DNA from: SAR324 cluster bacterium
GTDB taxonomy: Bacteria > SAR324 > NAC60-12
DNA length: 35,531 bases
Direction: 5' to 3'
NCBI GenBank assembly: GCA_022448485.1
Contig: JAKUUI010000019.1
Coordinates: forward strand, 1 to 35,531
The notes beneath the pieces were generated by a model. That model had not been told where the DNA came from, made no database searches, and saw nothing but the letters and a program-made list of their open reading frames with translations. Below, in pieces: positions 27,621-35,531 of this stretch. Every line of letters starts with the position of its first letter. Position 1 is the first letter of the stretch. Position numbers and translations under genes: made by a program.

Positions 27621-28754
27621 ATGAAGATGTCTGAAATAAATGAAACTATAGAAGCAGCAGATCCGGAGACAGAAACTGTCATGCCGGAGGAAAATGTAAT
27701 ATCCGGAACAGACTTAGATTCTGATAGTGAAGAAGGTTCCACAGGAGAAAATCCCTTCTTTGCCAAAAATTGGATGTCAATTGCAAAGCCAAAGAAACTG
27801 CAGTTTGAGCCAGAAAGTTTAAAATCTAATTATGGAAAGTTTTCACTAGACCCATTAGAGCCTGGATTTGGAATGACGATTGGGCATTCCTTAAGACGGG
27901 TCCTCCTCTCTTCAATCAGGGGTTCAGCAATTTTTGCCGTGCAGATTGACGGCGTCACTCACGAATTCAGCAACATTCCTGGCATCGTTGAGGACATGGT
28001 TCAAGTGATCCTCAATATCAAGGAACTGCAGATTGAGCAATTTGTTGACGAAGTTGTTGAACTGGAACTCATCGGAGAAGGACCTTGTATGATAAAAGCT
28101 GGAGACATTTCGACATTTGAAAAAGCAGAAATTTTGAACCCGGATCTTATTTTGGCCACTTTGCAAAAGGGCGCTACTGTCAGCATGACCATGTTTTCAC
28201 GCTTCAACAAAGGTTATGTTACCTCAGAAGAAAATCAACAGGGGGATTTGCCAGTTGGTACCATCTACCTAGACTCAAACCATTCTCCAGTCAGCAAAAT
28301 TAACTATGAAGTTGTAAACTCAAGAGTCGATCAAAAAACAGACTACGATTGCTTGAATTTTGAACTGTGGACAAATGGTTCAGTAAAACCGACAGACAGC
28401 TTGGCCTATGCAGCAAAAATCATCAAAGAACACATGGATGTGTTTATTAACTTTGATGAAGGCAGCATTAAGGATGAGCCGGAAGATGAAGCAGAAGATG
28501 AACCACTGAATGAAAATTTATATCGCAGTGTAAGTGAACTGGAACTGTCTGTCCGTTCAATCAACTGTCTGCAAAATGCTAAGATAGAAACCATCGGAGA
28601 CCTTGTCCAAAAGAGTGAACAGGAGATGCTCAAGACCAAAAACTTCGGCCGGAAGTCTTTGAATGAAATTAAAGTAATCCTGACTGAAATGGGGTTGTCG
28701 TTGGGTACTACTTTGGAAAATTTTGACTCACTGAATAACCCACACACTAATTAG
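27621..28754 (+). CDS. rpoA: DNA-directed RNA polymerase subunit alpha, with N-terminal extension
   Basis: Alpha dimerises to nucleate RNA polymerase assembly. The core starts around residue 50 (KNWMSIAKPKKLQFE, the usual N-terminus NWxxLIKPK). It includes PGFGMTIGHSLRRVLLSSIRGSA and a C-terminal domain with SVRSINCLQNAKIETIGDLVQKSE and FGRKSLNEIK. The linker is Glu/Asp/Pro-rich (DEPEDEAEDEP). The protein has 377 residues against about 330-340 usually. The difference is an acidic extension of about 48 residues at the N-terminus, rich in Glu, Thr and Asp, with no in-frame ATG at the usual start. Start at 27621 or the second ATG at 27627. Confidence 0.95.
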   Translation: MKMSEINETIEAADPETETVMPEENVISGTDLDSDSEEGSTGENPFFAKNWMSIAKPKKLQFEPESLKSNYGKFSLDPLEPGFGMTIGHSLRRVLLSSIRGSAIFAVQIDGVTHEFSNIPGIVEDMVQVILNIKELQIEQFVDEVVELELIGEGPCMIKAGDISTFEKAEILNPDLILATLQKGATVSMTMFSRFNKGYVTSEENQQGDLPVGTIYLDSNHSPVSKINYEVVNSRVDQKTDYDCLNFELWTNGSVKPTDSLAYAAKIIKEHMDVFINFDEGSIKDEPEDEAEDEPLNENLYRSVSELELSVRSINCLQNAKIETIGDLVQKSEQEMLKTKNFGRKSLNEIKVILTEMGLSLGTTLENFDSLNNPHTN

Positions 28755-28768
28755 AACTTAAATATACG

Positions 28769-29575
28769 ATGCGACATTTAAAAGCTGGAAACCGTTTAGG
28801 AGTTACTACGGCGCATCGCCGTGCCATAATGCGGAATATGGTCACGTCTATCTTGGAAAATGGCCAAATAACCTGTACTCTTGCCCGGGCAAAAGAAGTA
28901 CGCAAACCTCTGGAAAAAATGATTGGTTGGGGAAAGCAGGGCAACCTGCATGCACGCCGTCAGGCTTTGCGTTTTGTCAAAAGCAAAGAAGCTATGACAC
29001 AGCTATTCGAAGAATTGGCTGATCGTTACAAAGATCGACAGGGAGGTTATTGTCGGATTATCAAATTGGGCAAAACCAGACTTGGTGATAACTCTGAAAT
29101 GGCGATTATACAGTTACTTGGTAGTAAGGCAGATCAATTAAGTGAGCTTAAATCTCAGACAGGCAAAAAGAAAAAACCAAAGAAAAAGGAGAGTTCTGTT
29201 CTGAAAGAGGTCAGTGAAGAAATCAAGACTGAGTCTTCATCCGAAACAAAAATAGAAACGAAGAAAGAAAAAACTCAGGCTGAGAATGAAGCAGTAAAAG
29301 GAGTTCCTTCTGCAGATACTGCTCCTGTTGAGAAAGAGACTGAGCAAAAGCGGGAAGCGGAAGTTACGACTAATACTGTTCAAGAAAAGATTGAATCAGA
29401 TACAAAAACGGAAGAAGAGGTTTCTGTTGAAGATTCAACACGGGATGAATCTGAAGCTGAACTTGATAAAGGGGAGGTAAAGGCTGAACCTGCACAAACA
29501 CAAGAAGAAGCAGAAGCCACTTCCGGACAGGATGACACTGTAGAAACTAATTCAGAGAAAAATACTAACGACTGA
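28769..29575 (+). CDS. rplQ: 50S ribosomal protein L17 with long charged C-terminal tail
   Basis: The first 120 residues are canonical L17: MRHLKAGNRLGVTTAHRRAIMRNM (abridged), the ITCTLARAKEVRKPLEKMI segment, and the YCRIIKLGKTRLGDNSEMAIIQLLG end. Full length is 268, against about 115-130 in most bacteria. The extra 148 or so residues begin with a lysine patch (GKKKKPKKKE) and continue as a Glu/Thr/Ser-rich, low-complexity, probably disordered tail. No stop or frameshift separates tail from core. No Shine-Dalgarno sequence precedes the ATG, 14 bases after rpoA. Last gene of the ribosomal block. Confidence 0.93.
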   Translation: MRHLKAGNRLGVTTAHRRAIMRNMVTSILENGQITCTLARAKEVRKPLEKMIGWGKQGNLHARRQALRFVKSKEAMTQLFEELADRYKDRQGGYCRIIKLGKTRLGDNSEMAIIQLLGSKADQLSELKSQTGKKKKPKKKESSVLKEVSEEIKTESSSETKIETKKEKTQAENEAVKGVPSADTAPVEKETEQKREAEVTTNTVQEKIESDTKTEEEVSVEDSTRDESEAELDKGEVKAEPAQTQEEAEATSGQDDTVETNSEKNTND

Positions 29576-29599
29576 CCGCCAAATCATCCCCCTTCGAAT

Positions 29600-29628
29600 G
29601 ACTCCTTTTTCTTCTGGAGTTCTTTTTC
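29600..29628 (+). terminator. Weak candidate terminator after rplQ
   Basis: A short stem (ACTCC at 29601-29605 with GGAGT at 29616-29620, 10-base loop) is followed by TCTTTTTCT. The 5-6 base-pair stem is weak for a rho-independent terminator, but it lies 25 bases after the last gene of the ribosomal block and ahead of rimO. Confidence 0.3.
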
Positions 29629-29669
29629 TCTCCCACCATTTGCCCTTTTCTATCAACAAACTGTTTATT

Positions 29670-30164
29670 ATGTCCAATCCTGTTTCCGAATCGTCTTCAT
29701 GCTCAAAGAAGCGAGTTTATTTGGAAACACTGGGTTGTTCCAAAAACCGGGTTGATTCAGAAATAATGCTGGCTAGCCTGCAAAATCAGGGATATGAGCT
29801 GACAATGACGCCGGATTCTGCAGAAGTAATTATTGTCAACACCTGTGCATTTCTGACTGAGGCTAGTGAGGAGTCCATCAACAGGATCCTTGATCTCAGC
29901 GATTTCAAAAGCAGTGGCAACTGTGAAAAGATTGTCGCAACAGGTTGTTTGACTCAGCGATATCAGGATAGTCTTGCAGAGCAAATACCAGAATTAGATG
30001 GCTTGCTAGGATCGAATGGATTTGAACAGATCCCGGAACTGGTACGCTCTATGTACGAAGGTTCCGGACATTTACAAGCATTTTTGAAACAAAAACCCCA
30101 TTACAAGCAATTTGAAGAACAGTCCCGTACACAAAAACAACACCGTACCATTATACGTATCTGA
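29670..30164 (+). CDS. rimO: RimO (S12 methylthiotransferase), N-terminal half, frameshifted
   Basis: RimO is a radical-SAM enzyme that methylthiolates an aspartate of ribosomal protein S12, which is encoded in this window by rpsL. This frame encodes the N-terminal UPF0004 (MTTase) domain with its cluster cysteines: LGCSKNRVDSE, VNTCAFLTEASEES and ATGCLTQRY. I take the ATG at 29670 (MSNPV); an earlier ATG at 29598 adds an unlikely stretch. The frame then ends at 30164 in TQKQHRTIIRI. In the -1 frame the same bases read TTPYHYTYLKVAEGC, the expected continuation. One extra A in the A5 run at 30133-30137 would restore a 457-residue RimO. It could be a sequencing error, a mutation or recoding. 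Confidence 0.9.
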   Translation: MSNPVSESSSCSKKRVYLETLGCSKNRVDSEIMLASLQNQGYELTMTPDSAEVIIVNTCAFLTEASEESINRILDLSDFKSSGNCEKIVATGCLTQRYQDSLAEQIPELDGLLGSNGFEQIPELVRSMYEGSGHLQAFLKQKPHYKQFEEQSRTQKQHRTIIRI

Positions 30165-30166
30165 AG

Positions 30167-31042
30167 GTGGCAGAGGGATGTTCAAATATGTGTTCGTTTT
30201 GTAACATTCCTGCTTTAAGAGGGAATTTCAGCAGTCGCACAGTTAACTCTATCATTACTGAAATCAGTAATCTCATTGAAAAGGGTGTTAAGGAAATAAA
30301 TTTGATTTCTCAGGACACCTCATCTTACGGCAAAGATTTTAATGACAACACCGGACTGGCAACACTCTTAAAAAGCATCAGTGAAATTGAAGGAGATTTC
30401 TGGATTCGCCTTTTTTATTGCTATCCCAACTCTTTTACTGATGAAACTATGGAAGTGATTGCTGATGACAACAGGTTTTGCCGCTATCTTGATATGCCTT
30501 TCCAACATATAAACAATGAGGTCCTGAAAGCAATGAACCGAAAAATTGACCGACGACAAATAGAAAATAAGATGCAGGAAATCCGGACACATCTCCCGAA
30601 TCTAGCATGGCGCACTACTTTTATTGTTGGCTTTCCTACTGAAACAGAAGAGCGTTTTCAGGAATTACTCGAATTTGTGTCTGCAGGACATTTTCAGCAC
30701 GTTGGAGTATTTTTATACTCCCATGAAGATAACATCCGCTCTGCAAAATGGGGAGACCCTGTTCCAAATGCTCTCAAACATGAACGAAGAAATCAACTGA
30801 TGGAAGCACAACAAAAGGTCAGCATTCAAAAAAATGAAAGTTGGATTGGGGAAAAAATGAAAGTACTAGTTGATGGTGTCAGCACTGAAAGTGACTTGCT
30901 GCTTCAAGGCCGAAATGAATATCAAGGACCAGAAGTGGATGGACTGGTTTATATCAATGAGGGGACCGCTCGCCCGGGAACTTTTCATACTGTTGAAATT
31001 TCGAAAGCCTACGAGTATGATTTAATTGGACGAATTGTCTGA
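30167..31042 (+). CDS. rimO: RimO (S12 methylthiotransferase), radical-SAM half, frameshifted
   Basis: This is the continuation of the previous entry in the -1 frame. It starts at GTG 30167 only formally; real similarity begins about 30 bases earlier (TTPYHYTYLK). The radical-SAM cluster motif CSNMCSFC is intact, followed by IPALRGNFSSR, the ISQDTSSYGKD segment, YCYPNSFTD, DMPFQHINNEVLKAMNR, the FIVGFPTETEERF loop and a C-terminal TRAM domain (MKVLVDG to the end). Translation alone from the GTG would lack the N-terminal cluster domain. It is followed 79 bases on by yebC. Confidence 0.9.
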   Translation: MAEGCSNMCSFCNIPALRGNFSSRTVNSIITEISNLIEKGVKEINLISQDTSSYGKDFNDNTGLATLLKSISEIEGDFWIRLFYCYPNSFTDETMEVIADDNRFCRYLDMPFQHINNEVLKAMNRKIDRRQIENKMQEIRTHLPNLAWRTTFIVGFPTETEERFQELLEFVSAGHFQHVGVFLYSHEDNIRSAKWGDPVPNALKHERRNQLMEAQQKVSIQKNESWIGEKMKVLVDGVSTESDLLLQGRNEYQGPEVDGLVYINEGTARPGTFHTVEISKAYEYDLIGRIV

Positions 31043-31121
31043 TTTAGTGTACTCTGCATTATAAAAATCTATATCACATTATATGTCAAATAAATTTCCA
31101 AATTCATAAATCAAAATTATT

Positions 31122-31874
31122 ATGTCTGGACACAGCAAATGGAGTACAATCAAACATCGCAAAGCTGCTCAAGATACTAAACGAGGTAAAGTTTTTACTA
31201 AACTGATAAAAGAACTCACCATTGCAGCAAGACTTGGCGGGAGCGACCTTGATGCCAACCCGCGTTTGCGTACTGCAGTCGCCAATGCAAAAAGCCAAAG
31301 TATGCCCAAAGACAATATTGACCGGGCGATAAAAAAAGGGGCGGGTGAGCTGGACGGAGCAATTTATGAGGAAATTATTTACGAAGGCTATGGACCACAC
31401 AATGTTGCGATTATTGTTGAAGTTATGACTGACAATAGAAACAGGACTATTGCATCAGTACGGCATGCATTCAGTAAATGCAATGGGAATCTGGGTTCAG
31501 CCAATTCTGTGCAGTACATGTTTGACCGACTGGGTTCGATTATGGTTGACAAAACTGTTATTGACGAAGACTCGCTGACTGAATTAATTCTGGAAGCTGG
31601 TGCTGAGGATATCAACACTGAAAGCACGGATGCATTTCAGGTCATTACTGCGCCTGCTGATTTTGATGCTGTACGTTTATACTTGGAAGAGAATAATGTA
31701 GTCATGCTTAGTGCGGAAGTAATCTGGAACCCGCAAAACCGCATAGAAGTTGACGATCATAAAAAAGCTGAACAGGTAATAAAACTGATTGATTTATTGG
31801 AAGATGATGATGACGTAAAGAGTGTTCATTCCAATTTTGAAATCAGCGAAAAAGTCATGGCTGAACTTGGCTGA
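31122..31874 (+). CDS. yebC: YebC/PmpR family protein (TACO1-like)
   Basis: A member of the YebC family, described as DNA-binding transcription regulators and as factors that relieve ribosome stalling. The 250 residues are the full family length: MSGHSKWSTIKHRKAAQDTKRGK (abridged), GGSDLDANPRLRTAVANAKS, MPKDNIDRAIKKG, YEGYGPHNVAIIVEVMTDNRNRT (part) and the C-terminal LLEDDDDVKSVHSNFEI. No Shine-Dalgarno sequence is visible ahead of the ATG. It overlaps or abuts ruvC, the usual yebC-ruvC pairing. Confidence 0.96.
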   Translation: MSGHSKWSTIKHRKAAQDTKRGKVFTKLIKELTIAARLGGSDLDANPRLRTAVANAKSQSMPKDNIDRAIKKGAGELDGAIYEEIIYEGYGPHNVAIIVEVMTDNRNRTIASVRHAFSKCNGNLGSANSVQYMFDRLGSIMVDKTVIDEDSLTELILEAGAEDINTESTDAFQVITAPADFDAVRLYLEENNVVMLSAEVIWNPQNRIEVDDHKKAEQVIKLIDLLEDDDDVKSVHSNFEISEKVMAELG

Positions 31875-32367
31875 TTCCTTGCGTATTTTAGGCATAGACC
31901 CCGGAAGCAGGAAAACAGGTTATGGCCTGATTGAGCATTCCGGAAACCACACTCGTCATTTGACCAGTGGATGTATCCGACTAAGTGCAAAAGCCCCACT
32001 TTCGGAGCGTTTATTAGTGCTCTCCAGAGAACTGGAAAAATTGATTGGAGAATTCAGTCCGGATTGTGGAGCTGTTGAAAAAATCTTTTTTGCAAAGAAT
32101 GCTCAGTCTGCACTTTCTTTGGGACATGCCCGCGGTGTAATTTTGCTGAAATTTTCGGAACACCATTTGCGAATTCATGAATACCAGACCCTGAAAGTCA
32201 AGCAAACTGTTGTCGGCGTGGGGCAGGCTGACAAAAATCAGGTACAGCACATGGTCAAGATTCTATTGAATTTGCATGATTCGCTCCAGGAAGATGAGGC
32301 CGATGCACTTGCCGTTGCAATCACACATGCCCATTTGGGGCTCTCCCAGAATCAGTCTATAGCTTGA
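31867..32367 (+). CDS. ruvC: Holliday junction resolvase RuvC
   Basis: RuvC cuts Holliday junctions as a dimer during recombination repair. Carboxylate active-site residues are present: the Asp in ILGIDPGSRKTGYG, the Glu in AVEKIFFAKN, and the C-terminal pair in EDEADALAVAITH. I place the start at TTG 31867 (MADSLRILGIDPG, 166 residues, 8-base overlap with yebC); TTG 31879 is equally possible. An ATG at 31822 gives a 15-residue extension deep in yebC and is unlikely. The resolvase is followed by ruvA after 42 bases. Confidence 0.93.
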   Translation: MADSLRILGIDPGSRKTGYGLIEHSGNHTRHLTSGCIRLSAKAPLSERLLVLSRELEKLIGEFSPDCGAVEKIFFAKNAQSALSLGHARGVILLKFSEHHLRIHEYQTLKVKQTVVGVGQADKNQVQHMVKILLNLHDSLQEDEADALAVAITHAHLGLSQNQSIA

Positions 32368-32409
32368 TGAACATCCTGAACTGGAATCACATTATGCAAT
32401 ACTTGCCTC

Positions 32410-33027
32410 ATGATCGCCTACCTTGAAGGAGAGATCGTTCGTACAGAACCCAATTTAATCGTTCTTAAAACATCGGGCGGCGTTGGTTACGCAGTTCACG
32501 TATCACAACAGGTTTCTGTTAAATTTACTACAGAAGAATTCATTGCTTTACATATCTACACAAATGTCAGGGAAGATGATATCTCGTTGTATGGCTTCCA
32601 AAAATTGGAGGAAAAAGAATTGTTTGAAATGGTGATCAAGACCTCTGGTGTGGGACCGAAGTTGGGATTAGCCGTCCTTTCAGTGCTTTCTCCACAACAG
32701 CTGGTGGACGCAGTTCATCAGAGTAGTGCCGAGAGTTTTAGTCAAGTTTCTGGAATAGGTAAAAAAACAGCGGCAAAGTTGTGTCTTGATTTAAAAGATC
32801 AACTTAAGCGGCATCCAGTTTCTGGAATTGAGTCTGGACTTGAAGGTGTATCAAAAGCAAGGGCAACTCCTCAGGGAATTGAAATCGATGGGATTTTTTC
32901 TGCATTGAAAAATCTTGGCTATTCTGAAACAGAAATCCTGTCCGTTCTCCGAGAAACTGGCAGTTCAGATTTATCTTTTGAGGATAGGTTGAAAAAAGCA
33001 CTTTCCTTATTGACCCCATTGCGTTAG
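32410..33027 (+). CDS. ruvA: Holliday junction branch-migration protein RuvA
   Basis: RuvA tetramers hold the Holliday junction for the RuvB motor. The 205 residues show the N-terminal OB fold (MIAYLEGEIVRTEPNLIVL), the acidic-pin region (YTNVREDDISLYGF), and two helix-hairpin-helix motifs (TSGVGPKLGLAVLS and VSGIGKKTAAKLCLDL). The C-terminal domain that meets RuvB (from about 150) ends with SEDRLKKAL-type sequence. ruvB does not follow; ssb does, after 41 bases. Confidence 0.96.
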   Translation: MIAYLEGEIVRTEPNLIVLKTSGGVGYAVHVSQQVSVKFTTEEFIALHIYTNVREDDISLYGFQKLEEKELFEMVIKTSGVGPKLGLAVLSVLSPQQLVDAVHQSSAESFSQVSGIGKKTAAKLCLDLKDQLKRHPVSGIESGLEGVSKARATPQGIEIDGIFSALKNLGYSETEILSVLRETGSSDLSFEDRLKKALSLLTPLR

Positions 33028-33068
33028 AACGAAAGAGCTGTTATAAAACTAATGAACAGGAGAGGAAC

Positions 33069-33551
33069 ATGGCAAATCTTAACAAAGTTATGTTGATTGG
33101 ACGATTGGGACAAGACCCAGAGATTCGTTACACACAATCAGGTAGTGCTGTAGCAAATGCCACCATTGCAACTAACGATTATTGGACTGATAAACAAGGT
33201 GAAAAACAAGAACGTACAGAATGGCACAGTCTAGTATTATGGGACAGACTGGCTGACTTGGCTCAGTCTTATTTGAAGAAAGGTTCACAAGTCTATGTTG
33301 AAGGACGTTTACAGACGAGTAACTGGGAAGATCAACAAGGCCAGAAGCACTACAAAACAGAGGTAGTAGTTACAACCATGCAATTTCTTGACACAAAAAG
33401 TTCTGAAGGTGGAGACCCTCCAGTCGGCGGTTCTTCTGACTATTCAGATAGTTCAGCCACATCACAGGCTTCGTCATCTTCAGCTGATTCTGCAAATGGC
33501 CAGAAAGCCCCACAGGATGACGAATTCATCAAGGATGATATCCCTTTTTAA
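33069..33551 (+). CDS. ssb: Single-stranded DNA-binding protein
   Basis: SSB coats single-stranded DNA in replication and repair. The 160-residue protein has the OB fold (NKVMLIGRLGQDPEIRYTQSGSAVANATIATN, part; TEWHSLVLWDRLADLAQSYLKKGSQVYVEGRL, part), a Ser/Gln-rich linker, and the acidic tail DDEFIKDDIPF that recruits partner proteins. The ribosome-binding site AGGAGAGG is strong. It stands between ruvA and a 286-base gap. Confidence 0.97.
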   Translation: MANLNKVMLIGRLGQDPEIRYTQSGSAVANATIATNDYWTDKQGEKQERTEWHSLVLWDRLADLAQSYLKKGSQVYVEGRLQTSNWEDQQGQKHYKTEVVVTTMQFLDTKSSEGGDPPVGGSSDYSDSSATSQASSSSADSANGQKAPQDDEFIKDDIPF

Positions 33552-33837
33552 GTATAGATCTGGGCCCATCCAGCTGAGACCTGTTAATTAAATGAACGAG
33601 GAATAATTGCGGCTGAGGGTTTTCAATATTCCATTATGAACCAGTCTACGAAACTCTCCAAAAAAAGTGAGGCCTGAGATTTTATTGACACTCACTATTT
33701 ACCAGTACCCAAAAGAAGACAGGATAACAAATATGATCAGCGATGCAGTTCAAGAAATTTCCACTTAAACCAGCATGCCTGGATACAGTATTTGAAAGCA
33801 TTAAGCTGGATTCTTTTCCCTTGAAAAACGGTGTACT
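33552..33837 (+). other. Intergenic region after ssb
   Basis: A 286-base gap with no ORF of significance. It holds a short palindromic TGGGCCCA (about 33571-33578) but no clear terminator hairpin. Only short open frames are present. Confidence 0.4.
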
Positions 33838-34560
33838 GTGAGAATTAAACAAAAACGAAAGACAACAATTATTAAGTTGGATGATATTAATGCAGAAGTG
33901 ACGCAGAAAAAAATCAAAAATCTTCACCTGAGGGTTTGCCCACCTGCCGGTCATGTACGTATTTCTGCACCATTCCGTATGAATCAGGAAAAAATTCGTG
34001 TTTTTGCACTATCCAAGCTTTGTTGGATCAGAAAACAACGACAAAGGATACGCAATCAGGTCTGCGAATTAACTGACAAATATATAGATCAGGAAACGCA
34101 CTACTTTAGAGGAAAAAGCTATCAATTAAAAGTACTGGAAAATAATTGTTCCCCGTTTGCAGAATTGATTGAAAAAAAAATTTTTCTCCATGTACCCTTG
34201 GGAGCTGACACGAAAAAAAAACGTTCTGTACTAAATGAGTGGTACCGCGAGCAGCTGATGGAGTCAATCCTGCCTCTTGTCAAAAAATGGGAAATTAAAC
34301 TGAATGTCTCAGTCGAACGTTTTTCCATTCGCCACATGAAATCCAGGTGGGGCAGTTGTACCACCAAAACCCGCAGCATCCGTTTCAATCTGGAACTGGC
34401 CAAGAAGTCTATTGAATGTCTGGAATATATTGTCGTACATGAACTGGTACATCTGCTTGAAGCCAGCCACAACAGCAGATTTAAGGCCTTAATGAATCAG
34501 TTCTATCCAAACTGGAAACACTATCGGAAAGAGCTGCATAGTTTGCCGATAAAAGTATAA
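33838..34560 (+). CDS. YgjP-like (DUF45/M48-type) zinc metallohydrolase
   Basis: A predicted cytoplasmic metal-dependent hydrolase of the YgjP/DUF45 group. The 240-residue protein starts with GTG at 33838. The metal site is HELVH (residues 201-205) with the downstream His in EASHNSRF, matching the family HExxH...H. Ahead is the RWGSCTTKTRSIRFNLELA segment, the most conserved part of the family. Physiological substrates are not established from sequence; some members have been described as UTP pyrophosphatases. Upstream in-frame stop at 33802 limits extension. The GTG has no obvious Shine-Dalgarno sequence. Confidence 0.85.
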   Translation: MRIKQKRKTTIIKLDDINAEVTQKKIKNLHLRVCPPAGHVRISAPFRMNQEKIRVFALSKLCWIRKQRQRIRNQVCELTDKYIDQETHYFRGKSYQLKVLENNCSPFAELIEKKIFLHVPLGADTKKKRSVLNEWYREQLMESILPLVKKWEIKLNVSVERFSIRHMKSRWGSCTTKTRSIRFNLELAKKSIECLEYIVVHELVHLLEASHNSRFKALMNQFYPNWKHYRKELHSLPIKV

Positions 34561-34665
34561 ATACCGGAAATAAATAACGTGTATACGCCACAGGAGTGAT
34601 AAAAATTAATTTTAATTTGAAGTGTGTGCTTGTCAAAATTTTTGAATAAAACATAGAAAAAAGTT

Positions 34666-35531
34666 GTGCGAATAAAAAAAATTAGAGTTTCAGGATTCAA
34701 ATCATTTTGTCATCCTGTCAATCTGCAGGTTAAGCAAAACGGTATTACAATTATAGTGGGGCCAAACGGCTGCGGGAAAAGCAATGTTGTTGATGCAGTT
34801 CGCTGGGTGCTTGGTGAACAGAGCGTAAAACACTTAAGGGGCCGTTCCATGGAGGATGTTATTTTTTCCGGAAGCTCCTTTCATAAGCCTTCCGGCATGG
34901 CTGAAGTTACGCTGACCTTTTCCAATCCCAAAGGTGATACTCTTCGCCAATTTGCAGATTACACAGAAATAGCGATTTCACGCCGCCTTTACCGCTCAGG
35001 TGAGAGTGTCTACATGATCAATAAAACTCCGGTACGTTTAAAGGATGTGCGGGAATTGTTCATGGACACAGGAATCGGCGGGACGGGATATTCGATTATT
35101 GAGCAGGGCCGCGTTGGGGAAATTATCGGCGCCAAACCCATTGAACGCCGCATATTGATCGACGATGCAGCTGGAATCGTCAAGTTTCGCTTCAAACGAG
35201 AAACTGCTGAAAAACGGCTTGAGGAGACAACACAAAATCTACTTCGTGTAAATGACGTGCTGGGAGCACTTTCGGAACAGGAGGAAGGGTTACGGGAGCA
35301 CGTTGAACGGGCAGAAAAATATTTGGAACTACAAGAACAGAGCGACCTTCTGGAGCGTCGGCATCTTTGTTTAAGTTGGCATCAAACTGGTCGCAATGAG
35401 CAGAAAGCACAAGAACTGGTGCAGGGACAACATCAACAGCAACAGGACCTGCAAAGCGAAAAGTCTGTTGTTGAAACAGAAGTGGAACGACTTAAGTTAG
35501 AGCAAACCCAACGTGGTACGAAGGTTGGAGA
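34666..35531 (+). CDS. smc: Chromosome segregation protein SMC, N-terminal part
   Basis: SMC is a condensin-type ATPase that organises chromosomes. The frame runs off the window end after 288 codons. GTG at 34666 is the start, with an in-frame stop at 34654 just upstream. The N-terminus [14 protein letters not shown], the Walker A loop GPNGCGKSN (residues 32-40), [39 protein letters not shown] (part) and [15 protein letters not shown] are characteristic. From about residue 170 a heptad-like, Glu/Arg/Gln-rich coiled coil begins. The product is incomplete here: hinge and Walker B lie outside. Confidence 0.95.
   Translation, partial: MRIKKIRVSGFKSFCHPVNLQVKQNGITIIVGPNGCGKSNVVDAVRWVLGEQSVKHLRGRSMEDVIFSGSSFHKPSGMAEVTLTFSNPKGDTLRQFADYTEIAISRRLYRSGESVYMINKTPVRLKDVRELFMDTGIGGTGYSIIEQGRVGEIIGAKPIERRILIDDAAGIVKFRFKRETAEKRLEETTQNLLRVNDVLGALSEQEEGLREHVERAEKYLELQEQSDLLERRHLCLSWHQTGRNEQKAQELVQGQHQQQQDLQSEKSVVETEVERLKLEQTQRGTKVG

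Noticed and set aside
30131-30140. Programmed -1 ribosomal frameshift in rimO
   Set aside because: The A5 run lacks the X-XXY-YYZ heptamer in the zero frame and I see no strong downstream stimulatory stem. A single-base sequencing or real deletion is simpler, so I only raise recoding as an alternative.
31822-31866. Upstream ATG for ruvC
   Set aside because: It would add 15 residues unlike any RuvC and overlap yebC by 53 bases, whereas the family normally begins at MRILGIDPG or a few residues earlier.
1-35531. CRISPR arrays, tRNA or rRNA genes
   Set aside because: No regular repeat-spacer pattern was seen and I could find no cloverleaf or rRNA-like sequence by reading; a dedicated scan would be needed to exclude them fully.

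Overview
The window is a stretch of bacterial chromosome, most likely from a Gram-negative, proteobacteria-like organism. The reasons are a B12-dependent MetH, a MetF, a bacterial-type LeuS, an SSB with the DDIPF tail, YebC-RuvC-RuvA, and a lipobox lipoprotein and Sec signal peptide. The gene content would suit a marine deltaproteobacterial or SAR324-like lineage, but I cannot prove any taxon from the sequence alone. Most of the window is housekeeping. The one accessory-looking stretch is about 10.4-12.7 kb.

Layout: (1) 1-6715, + strand: the 3' part of metH (its 5' end lies outside the window), metF, leuS and a small hypothetical ORF. (2) 6726-10403, - strand: an apparent three-gene operon, read from high to low coordinates, of an FAD-linked D-lactate/glycolate-type dehydrogenase, a nucleoside-recognition (Gate) domain membrane protein and a CodA-like cytosine deaminase. 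(3) 10404-12688: a decayed island holding, all on the - strand, a 5'-truncated radical-SAM activase fragment, the tail of an IS91-like transposase, the C-terminus of a tyrosine recombinase, a small secreted cysteine-containing protein, and a 48-residue Cys-rich lipoprotein. (4) 12689-29575, + strand: an uninterrupted str-S10-spc-alpha block (rpsL, rpsG, fusA, tuf, rpsJ, rplD, rplW, rplB, rpsS, rplV, rpsC, rplP, rpmC, rpsQ, rplN, rplX, rplE, rpsN, rpsH, rplF, rplR, rpsE, rpmD, rplO, secY, rpmJ, rpsM, rpsK, rpoA, rplQ). rplC (L3) is missing between rpsJ and rplD, and rpsD (S4) is missing between rpsK and rpoA. (5) 29670-35531, + strand: rimO (broken by a -1 frameshift in a short A run), yebC, ruvC, ruvA, ssb, a YgjP/M48-like metallohydrolase and the 5' part of smc.

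Functional themes are methyl-group/methionine metabolism (metH, metF), translation (leuS, the ribosomal block, EF-G, EF-Tu, RimO modification of S12), transcription (rpoA), secretion (secY), and recombination and chromosome maintenance (ruvC, ruvA, ssb, smc).

I did not find a convincing undescribed multi-gene system. The points most worth a second look are the missing rplC, the long acidic extensions on both RpoA and L17, the rimO frameshift, the stack of mobile-element remnants next to the ribosomal block, and the tiny Cys-rich lipoprotein in it. I saw no CRISPR array, tRNA or rRNA.
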